From Escherichia marmotae (GTDB lineage Bacteria > Pseudomonadota > Gammaproteobacteria > Enterobacterales > Enterobacteriaceae), in assembly GCF_002900365.1 (NCBI RefSeq), contig NZ_CP025979.1, forward strand, positions 4,278,001 to 4,342,000: a DNA stretch of 64,000 bases, written 5' to 3'. Under the pieces are notes generated by a model. The model was not told the origin of the DNA, did no database searches, and saw only the letters and a program-made list of their open reading frames with translations. Positions 57,490 through 64,000 of the stretch are shown here, piece by piece (position 1 is the stretch's first letter; every line of letters starts with the position of its first letter). The position numbers and the translations under genes were made by a program.

Positions 57490-58040
<551 letters not shown>

Positions 58041-58042
58041 GC

Positions 58043-59176
58043 CTACACCGGTAACGTTTTCAACAATCCAAACGCCTCTTTCATCCGATCTTCACTGACC
58101 ACAAAGGCACGTAACTGATCGGTATCGTCCAGACCGCGTGCCACCATTCCCTGGTTTTCGGCACAAATCTGCCAGCGTAAATCCCGACGCTGGGTTTCCC
58201 CTGCCAGATGCAGTGGTAACTCCGGCGTTTTGATTTTTACCAGCATCGCCGGTAGTTTCAGAGGCGTATTAGCGCCGAGCAGATTTTTTGCCAGCATCAT
58301 TGCGCTAAGTTGAATCGGCTGCAGAAACGGCAGTACCTGACCGTTAATTTCCGCGCAATCGCCCAGCGCGTAAATATCGGCATTGCTGGTTTGCAGATAA
58401 CTATCGACGCAAACGCCGCGATTAATCGTCAGCCCGGCGCGTCGTGCCAGGGCGGTTTCCGGGCGCAGCCCGGTGGCGGCAATCACCGCATCCACTTCGA
58501 TGCTGCGCTGGCGGTCCAGGGTTGCACGGATGCCAGAATCCGTTTTTTCCAGCGCCAGTAACTGAGATTTCAACAGCAGATGGACGCCCATCTCCGTCAA
58601 CCGATGTTGTAAGCGACTGCTTACTTCCGGTGGCATTAACGATGCCAGAATACTGGCGGCGTTGTCGATCAGCGTGACTGCTTTGCCTGCCCGACAAAAA
58701 TCCATCGCCAGTTCGCTACCAATCAGGCCGCCACCGACAATCAACACGCGCTGCGCTTCCCGTAGTTGCGTTTCACAGGCGCGATACTCTTGCTGACTAT
58801 TTAAAGTAAGCATTAACTCACGCCCAGGCACCGGCGGGACGAAGGCGCTGGCACCGGTTGCCAGCACTAACTTGTCGTACTGCCACTGATTATTCTGGCT
58901 TTTCACCACATGGGCTTCGGCATCAATATCCGTCACCCAGGTTTGTGGAAACAGGCGCAGATTAAACTGTTCGGCAAATTCTCCCGCCGTCTGGCGGGTA
59001 AGGTCGTCGGCACGTTGTCCCTGACTGATAACATGGCTGAGATCAGGTTTGTTGTACTCATCCATGCTATCGGCAGCAATCAGGGTTAATGGAATACTGG
59101 CGTCCTGTTTGCGAATATTTTTCACCAGTTGGCGGGCGGCGAAGCCCGAACCAATGATCACAATACCGTTGCTCAT
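58043..59176 (-). CDS. norW: NADH:flavorubredoxin reductase NorW
   Basis: A 377-residue FAD/NAD(P)-binding reductase that feeds electrons from NADH to the rubredoxin domain of NorV. The FAD loop [18 protein letters not shown] (about residues 5-22), the NAD loop [21 protein letters not shown] (in parts, about 144-164) and the FAD-closing [11 protein letters not shown] (about 270-280) are present. Overlaps norV by four bases. Confidence 0.96.
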   Translation of the reverse strand: MSNGIVIIGSGFAARQLVKNIRKQDASIPLTLIAADSMDEYNKPDLSHVISQGQRADDLTRQTAGEFAEQFNLRLFPQTWVTDIDAEAHVVKSQNNQWQYDKLVLATGASAFVPPVPGRELMLTLNSQQEYRACETQLREAQRVLIVGGGLIGSELAMDFCRAGKAVTLIDNAASILASLMPPEVSSRLQHRLTEMGVHLLLKSQLLALEKTDSGIRATLDRQRSIEVDAVIAATGLRPETALARRAGLTINRGVCVDSYLQTSNADIYALGDCAEINGQVLPFLQPIQLSAMMLAKNLLGANTPLKLPAMLVKIKTPELPLHLAGETQRRDLRWQICAENQGMVARGLDDTDQLRAFVVSEDRMKEAFGLLKTLPV

Positions 59177-60612
59177 TTTGCCTCCGATGCCAGTTCATCA
59201 AAGACGTCTTTGCCGAGGGAACATTCCGGGCACAGGAAGTTATCCGGAACTTCACTCCACGGCGTTCCCGGCGCGACGTCCTGCATTGGCTCGCCTTTTG
59301 CTGGATCGTAAATCCACTGGCAGACGCTGCACTGCATCCGTGGGCCGAGGTCGGTTGTTGTGGTGGCACTGGTTTCTTCTTTAACCACCGTATTCACTGT
59401 GCTCTGCGGCAGCGGCGCGAGCGCCCACTGACGGGCGATTTCACGACCGTGTTCACGACATAACTCCAGCGCGTCCTGATCCGGTCGCCATTTGGCTTTC
59501 AGACTAAGTGACATTTCGAAGCCTGCATCCTGCAAGCGCGTAGAAAGACGATCAACCGCACCGCCGCTCCAGCCGTGGGAGCCGAAAGCGCTGGCGCGTT
59601 TGTTACGGAAGCGCAATCCGGTCATCTCCTCCACCAGCCCGGCGATTTTCGGCATCATTACGTTATTCATCGTCGAAGTCCCAACCAGTACGCCTTTTGA
59701 GCGGAAGACATTGGTCAGGATTTCGTTTTTATCGCTCCGGGCGACGTTGAAAATTTTCACCGCTACGCGTGGGTCGGTTTCTGCAATCCCCTGGGCGATA
59801 GCGTCAGCCATCATGCGGGTGTTATTCGACATGGTGTCGTAGAAAATAGTGATCCTGTCTTCCTGATAATCCGCCGCCCATTTCAGGTACAGCTCGACAA
59901 TCTGCGTCGGGTTATCGCGCCACACCACACCGTGAGAGGTGGCAATCATATCGACCGGCAAGTTAAAGCCCAGAATCTCGGTGATTTTGGGAGTTACCAG
60001 GCGGCTGAACGGCGTCAGGATATTGGCGTAGTAACGCTGGCACTGTTCGAAAAGCTCGGTCTGATCCACTTCATCGTTGAACAGATGCTCGTCGCAGTAG
60101 TGCTGACCAAAGGCATCGTTACTGAACAGCACTGCATCGCCCGTCAGGTAAGTCATCATGCTGTCCGGCCAGTGGAGCATTGGTGTTTCGACAAAAATGA
60201 GCTGTTTGCCATTACCGATATCCAGCGTGTCGCCGGTTTTCACCACGTTGAAATTCCACTCCGGATGATGGTGATGACCATTAATTGAGTCGATGGCGTT
60301 GGCAGTACAGTAGATTGGCGTATCCGGAATTTGCGCCATCAGTTCGGTCAGCGCCCCGGCGTGGTCTTCTTCTGCATGGTTAATTACGATGTAATCGATA
60401 TCTGCCAGATCGATTTCATTACGCAGGTTCTGCACAAATTCGCGGCTGAATTTATGGTCGACAGTGTCGATTAGCACGTTTTTTTCTTCGCGAATGAGGT
60501 AGCTGTTGTAGCTGCTGCCGCGCAGCGTTTTATATTCTGTGCCGTGAAAATCACGCACTTCCCAGTCACGTTGACCAACCCAACGAATGTTATTTTTCAC
60601 CACAATAGACAT
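59173..60612 (-). CDS. norV: Anaerobic nitric oxide reductase flavorubredoxin NorV
   Basis: A 479-residue enzyme that reduces nitric oxide to nitrous oxide without oxygen. The order is a metallo-beta-lactamase-like diiron domain (HAEEDHAG, about residues 79-86; [18 protein letters not shown]), a flavodoxin domain ([17 protein letters not shown], about 257-273), a linker, and a C-terminal rubredoxin ([15 protein letters not shown] and CPECSLG). Complete length. Induced by NorR. Confidence 0.96.
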   Translation of the reverse strand: MSIVVKNNIRWVGQRDWEVRDFHGTEYKTLRGSSYNSYLIREEKNVLIDTVDHKFSREFVQNLRNEIDLADIDYIVINHAEEDHAGALTELMAQIPDTPIYCTANAIDSINGHHHHPEWNFNVVKTGDTLDIGNGKQLIFVETPMLHWPDSMMTYLTGDAVLFSNDAFGQHYCDEHLFNDEVDQTELFEQCQRYYANILTPFSRLVTPKITEILGFNLPVDMIATSHGVVWRDNPTQIVELYLKWAADYQEDRITIFYDTMSNNTRMMADAIAQGIAETDPRVAVKIFNVARSDKNEILTNVFRSKGVLVGTSTMNNVMMPKIAGLVEEMTGLRFRNKRASAFGSHGWSGGAVDRLSTRLQDAGFEMSLSLKAKWRPDQDALELCREHGREIARQWALAPLPQSTVNTVVKEETSATTTTDLGPRMQCSVCQWIYDPAKGEPMQDVAPGTPWSEVPDNFLCPECSLGKDVFDELASEAK

Positions 60613-60659
60613 AGCAACCTCAATTTATTCAGCGTGTTCTAAAAAGATGTCTTGTTAAT

Positions 60660-60677
60660 TGCAGATTGCGCGCCAGT
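60660..60677 (-). promoter_or_regulatory. Sigma-54 promoter of norVW
   Basis: Minus strand CTGGCGCGCAATCTGCA fits the -24 GG and -12 GC pattern at the right spacing, about 50 bp before the norV start. Confidence 0.8.
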
Positions 60678-60728
60678 TTTTTATCTAATTGTTTTTACTA
60701 TATAAATTAATTTATGCTCATTAATGAG

Positions 60729-60788
60729 TAGTCAAAATGACTATTAATCAGATGGTCGATATGACAATATCTATAGTCAAATTGACAG
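60729..60788. promoter_or_regulatory. Three NorR-binding sites between norV and norR
   Basis: Three imperfect palindromes: TAGTCAAAATGACTA (60729-60743), TGGTCGATATGACAA (60753-60767) and TAGTCAAATTGACAG (60774-60788). All share GTC-N6/7-GAC, the known NorR enhancer pattern with three sites. The last lies 10 bp from the norR start, consistent with autorepression. Confidence 0.88.
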
Positions 60789-60798
60789 TGAGGCAAAG

Positions 60799-62313
60799 AT
60801 GAGTTTTTCCGTTGATGTGCTGGCGAATATCGCCATCGAATTGCAGCGCGGGATTGGCCATCAGGATCGTTTTCAACGCCTGATTACCACGCTGCGTCAG
60901 GTGCTGGAGTGTGATGCGTCAGCGTTGCTGCGCTACGACTCGCGGCAATTTATTCCGCTCGCCATCGACGGGCTGGCAAAAGATGTGCTCGGCAGACGCT
61001 TTGCGCTGGAAGGGCATCCGCGGCTGGAAGCGATTGCCCGCGCCGGGGACGTGGTGCGTTTTCCTGCAGACAGCGAATTACCCGATCCCTATGACGGTTT
61101 GATTCCCGGGCAGGAGAGTCTGAAGGTTCATGCCTGTGTTGGTCTGCCATTGTTTGCCGGGCAAAACCTGATTGGCGCATTGACGCTCGACGGGATGCAG
61201 CCCGATCAATTCGATGTTTTCAGCGATGAAGAGTTACGGCTGATTGCCGCGCTGGCGGCGGGGGCGTTAAGCAATGCGTTGCTGATTGAACAACTGGAAA
61301 ACCAGAATATGTTGCCGGGTCATGCCGTGCCGTTTGAAGCGGTGAAAGAGATGCAGATGATTGGCCTGTCGCCAGGTATGACGCAACTGAAAAAAGAGAT
61401 TGAGATTGTGGCAGCGTCCGATCTCAACGTCTTAATTAGCGGTGAGACGGGAACAGGTAAGGAGCTGGTGGCGAAAGCGATTCATGAAGCCTCGCCGCGG
61501 GCGGTGAATCCGCTGGTTTATCTCAACTGCGCCGCACTGCCGGAAAGCGTGGCGGAAAGTGAGCTGTTCGGGCATGTGAAAGGGGCGTTTACCGGCGCTA
61601 TCAGTAACCGCAGTGGTAAGTTTGAAATGGCGGATAACGGTACGCTGTTTCTGGATGAGATCGGTGAGTTGTCGTTGGCATTGCAGGCCAAGCTACTGCG
61701 GGTGTTGCAGTATGGCGATATTCAGCGCGTTGGCGATGACCGCAGTTTGCGGGTGGATGTGCGCGTACTGGCAGCGACTAACCGCGACTTGCACGAAGAA
61801 GTACTGGCAGGGCGATTTCGCGCCGATTTATTCCATCGCCTGAGTGTGTTTCCGCTTTCCGTGCCGCCGCTACGTGAGCGGGGCGATGACGTTATTTTGC
61901 TGGCGGGTTATTTCTGCGAGCAGTGCCGTCTGCGACTGGGACTTTCTCGCGTGGTGTTGAGCGCCAGTGCGCGGAATTTATTGCAACACTACCGTTTTCC
62001 GGGAAACGTGCGCGAACTGGAACATGCTATTCATCGGGCGGTAGTGCTGGCGAGAGCGACCCGCAGCGGTGATGAAGTGATTCTTGAGACGCAACATTTT
62101 GCTTTTCCTGAGGTAACGTTGCCGTCGCCAGAAGTGACGACAGTGCCCGTCGTTAAACAAAACCTGCGTGAAGCGACAGAAGAGTTCCAGCGCGAAACCA
62201 TTCGCCAGGCGCTGGCACAAAATAATCACAATTGGGCCGCCTGTGCGCGGATGCTGGAAATCGACGTCGCCAACCTGCATCGGCTGGCGAAACGTCTGGG
62301 ATTGAAGGATTAA
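60799..62313 (+). CDS. norR: Nitric oxide reductase transcriptional regulator NorR
   Basis: A 504-residue sigma-54 activator. The N-terminal GAF domain (about residues 20-165) binds nitric oxide through a non-haem iron. The AAA+ domain contains [16 protein letters not shown] (about 214-229), GAFTGA and DEIGELS. The C-terminal Fis-type helix-turn-helix ([26 protein letters not shown] in parts) binds the three upstream sites. Its stop overlaps the gutQ stop. Confidence 0.96.
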   Translation: MSFSVDVLANIAIELQRGIGHQDRFQRLITTLRQVLECDASALLRYDSRQFIPLAIDGLAKDVLGRRFALEGHPRLEAIARAGDVVRFPADSELPDPYDGLIPGQESLKVHACVGLPLFAGQNLIGALTLDGMQPDQFDVFSDEELRLIAALAAGALSNALLIEQLENQNMLPGHAVPFEAVKEMQMIGLSPGMTQLKKEIEIVAASDLNVLISGETGTGKELVAKAIHEASPRAVNPLVYLNCAALPESVAESELFGHVKGAFTGAISNRSGKFEMADNGTLFLDEIGELSLALQAKLLRVLQYGDIQRVGDDRSLRVDVRVLAATNRDLHEEVLAGRFRADLFHRLSVFPLSVPPLRERGDDVILLAGYFCEQCRLRLGLSRVVLSASARNLLQHYRFPGNVRELEHAIHRAVVLARATRSGDEVILETQHFAFPEVTLPSPEVTTVPVVKQNLREATEEFQRETIRQALAQNNHNWAACARMLEIDVANLHRLAKRLGLKD

Positions 62314-63275
62314 ATAATCCCGGCCTGATAGAAATCCTGCAGGTTAATCGCGCCGGCGAGTTTACCGTTTTCATCTACCACCGGTGCGGCGGTGATTTTG
62401 CGCTTCATCAGGATCTCTTTGGCGTCAATGGCGCGGCTTTGTGCCTGTAATGTGGTGCCACCAGCCGTCATCGCTTCATTAACGGGCGTGGTGAGTGCAC
62501 CACCGCCAACCAGCCAGCGACGTAAATCGCCGTCGGTAAAGACGCCTTTCACCAGTCGTTGATCATCACACACTGCCACCAGCCCTAACCCGGTGCGGCT
62601 GAGTTCCAGCATCGCGTCCATCACGCTGGCGGTTAACGCCACCTGCGGGACAGCATCATCACGGCGCATCAGATGATGCACTTTGTTCAGCAAGCGAGCG
62701 CCCAGCGCGCCGGCTGGATGGGAGCGGGCAAAATCTTCTTCATTAAACCCACGCGCCTGCATGACCGCCATCGCCAGCGCATCGCCCATCATCAGGGTAT
62801 TGACGGTGCTGGAAGTCGGCGCAAGGTGCATCGGGCAGGCTTCGCGTTCTACGGAAATATCCAGCACCGCTTTTGCCGCCAGACCCAGCGGTGACGTCGG
62901 TTTACCGGTCATTGCCAGCAGAGCAATAGATTTGTCTTCCAGACGCGGAATAATCAGATCCAGTTCCTTTGCGCCACCGGAGTACGAGATAAACAGCATT
63001 ACATCGCGGCTTTCAATCATCCCCAGATCGCCGTGCAGTGCCTCTGCCGGATGGACAAAAAAAGCAGGCGTGCCAGTGCTGGCAAGCGTTGCGGCGATTT
63101 TCTTACCAATGTGGCCCGATTTGCCAATTCCCGAAACCACCACTTTGCCTTCGCAGTGCAGGATGATATTGGCGGCGCGAACAAAATCATCGCCCAGACG
63201 TTCAGGTAAACGGCTTGCTTCCTGCAACTCCAGCATTAACGTCTGACGTCCCGCGTTCAGTAGTGCTTCACTCAT
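62310..63275 (-). CDS. gutQ: D-arabinose 5-phosphate isomerase GutQ
   Basis: A 321-residue enzyme interconverting ribulose 5-phosphate and arabinose 5-phosphate, a second copy of KdsD encoded in the sorbitol operon. The N-terminal SIS domain has [20 protein letters not shown] (about residues 47-66) and [10 protein letters not shown]. Two CBS domains follow (about 200-320). It overlaps srlR by eight bases at its start and norR by four bases at its end, with no terminator visible between. Confidence 0.95.
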   Translation of the reverse strand: MSEALLNAGRQTLMLELQEASRLPERLGDDFVRAANIILHCEGKVVVSGIGKSGHIGKKIAATLASTGTPAFFVHPAEALHGDLGMIESRDVMLFISYSGGAKELDLIIPRLEDKSIALLAMTGKPTSPLGLAAKAVLDISVEREACPMHLAPTSSTVNTLMMGDALAMAVMQARGFNEEDFARSHPAGALGARLLNKVHHLMRRDDAVPQVALTASVMDAMLELSRTGLGLVAVCDDQRLVKGVFTDGDLRRWLVGGGALTTPVNEAMTAGGTTLQAQSRAIDAKEILMKRKITAAPVVDENGKLAGAINLQDFYQAGII

Positions 63276-64000
63276 TGCTTTCTCCGGTGATGATCACGTC
63301 GATCCCTTTCTCTTCCAGCGCCTGACGAAACGCTGGAGAAATGCCTGCGTCGGTAATGAGTTTATCGACGCTTTCAAGACTGCAAACTACATTGGGGCTT
63401 TTACGACCAAACTTCGATGAGTCAGCCATCAAAATAACTTCGCGCGCGGCATTACACATCGCTTTACTGACGGTGTAGACCTCGTTGAAAGTCGTTACGC
63501 CTGCATTCAGATCGATGCCGTCGGTGCCCATAAACAATTTATCGAAGCTGAAATGTTCGAAGGCATTCTCGGCAAGTTGCCCGTGAAATGAGGCCGATTT
63601 TTTGCGAAATGTTCCGCCAGGCATCAGGATGGTTTGCTCGTTATCCAGTTCGGATAGCGCATTGACAATATGCAGACTGTTGGTCATCACTGTGATGTTA
63701 TTAAAGCGCGAGAGCATTGGCACCATCTGCAATACGGTACTGCCAGCATCGAGAATGATTGAGTCGCCATCGTGGATAAAACTGACGGCGGCTTCCGCTA
63801 TCAACTCTTTTTTGTGGGTGTTGATGAGCGTTTTATGATCGATTGGCGGATCGGATTCCTCTTTATTTAACACCACGCCGCCATAGGTACGAATGACGGT
63901 TCCGGCATGTTCCAGAATGACCAGATCTTTGCGAATGGTTGTGCCTGTGGTGTCAAAGTATTGCGCCAATTCTTCAACCGAGCATTTCCCCTGCTTTTGC
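63268..64000 (-). CDS. srlR: Sorbitol operon repressor SrlR (GutR), partial at the N-terminus
   Basis: A DeoR-family repressor whose first codons lie beyond the right edge. The visible part starts in the helix-turn-helix ([25 protein letters not shown] in parts). It continues with [12 protein letters not shown] and [20 protein letters not shown] of the sugar-phosphate sensor domain and ends with ITGESNE. The K-12 protein is 257 residues; about 244 are present here. It is translationally coupled to gutQ and regulates the srl (sorbitol/glucitol) operon. Confidence 0.94.
   Translation of the reverse strand, partial: QKQGKCSVEELAQYFDTTGTTIRKDLVILEHAGTVIRTYGGVVLNKEESDPPIDHKTLINTHKKELIAEAAVSFIHDGDSIILDAGSTVLQMVPMLSRFNNITVMTNSLHIVNALSELDNEQTILMPGGTFRKKSASFHGQLAENAFEHFSFDKLFMGTDGIDLNAGVTTFNEVYTVSKAMCNAAREVILMADSSKFGRKSPNVVCSLESVDKLITDAGISPAFRQALEEKGIDVIITGESNE

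Noticed and set aside
62310..62313. Missing terminator between norR and gutQ as an anomaly
   Set aside because: The convergent genes overlap at their stops; this matches the compact arrangement I know from K-12.

Overview
This window is chromosomal DNA from Escherichia coli, or a Shigella-like lineage of that species. The gene order runs ygcE-yqcE-ygcW... cysJIH... iap-cysDNC... ftsB-ispDF-truD-surE-pcm-nlpD-rpoS... mutS... fhlA-hyp-hyc... hydN-hypF... norVWR-gutQ-srlR. It follows the E. coli K-12 backbone and most predicted proteins match the K-12 proteins I remember nearly residue for residue. All comparisons with K-12 are from memory, not from an alignment. The strain is not K-12: type I-E cas genes are absent between cysH and iap, there are two mobile insertions after rpoS, the asc genes are missing between hycI and hydN, and there are several extra or broken genes.

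Layout. 1-10.1 kb: an uncharacterised catabolic cluster. A sugar kinase and MFS carrier (ygcE, yqcE) diverge from a dehydrogenase/flavoprotein/ETF operon (ygcW-U-S-R-Q). The convergent ygcN-O-P operon encodes an ETF:quinone-oxidoreductase-like pair plus a GlpP-type antiterminator. 10.2-20 kb: queD, then sulfate assimilation (cysJIH, cysDNC), with a hok/sok-type module and iap between. 20-26.8 kb: the ygbE-ftsB-ispD-ispF-truD-surE-pcm-nlpD-rpoS housekeeping block. 26.8-30 kb: a class C group II intron placed exactly behind the rpoS terminator, then an IS256-family element. 30-35.3 kb: decayed remains of the L-threonate operon (ygbM truncated, ygbK frameshifted) and a pphB gene with an amber stop. 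35.3-41.7 kb: a secreted protein of unknown function, mutS, ygbA, a di-Mop molybdate-binding protein and fhlA. 41.7-57.5 kb: the formate hydrogenlyase regulon (hypABCDE, hycA-I, hydN, hypF) with sigma-54 promoters. 57.5-58 kb: a tandem array of 98-bp REP-containing units. 58-64 kb: the nitric oxide detoxification genes norV, norW and norR, then gutQ and the 3' part of srlR.

The most interesting signal lies between yqcE and ygcW (2205-2522). Both divergent transcripts carry an intrinsic terminator ending about 25 nt before the first start codon. Each terminator is overlapped by a shorter, mutually exclusive hairpin with a nearly identical sequence in the two leaders and a compensatory base-pair change. 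Each leader is preceded by a CRP box at exactly the same distance. This is the architecture of a protein-controlled antitermination switch, and the same cluster encodes YgcP, a GlpP-family antiterminator. I propose that YgcP controls both operons by RNA antitermination; I know of no description of this.
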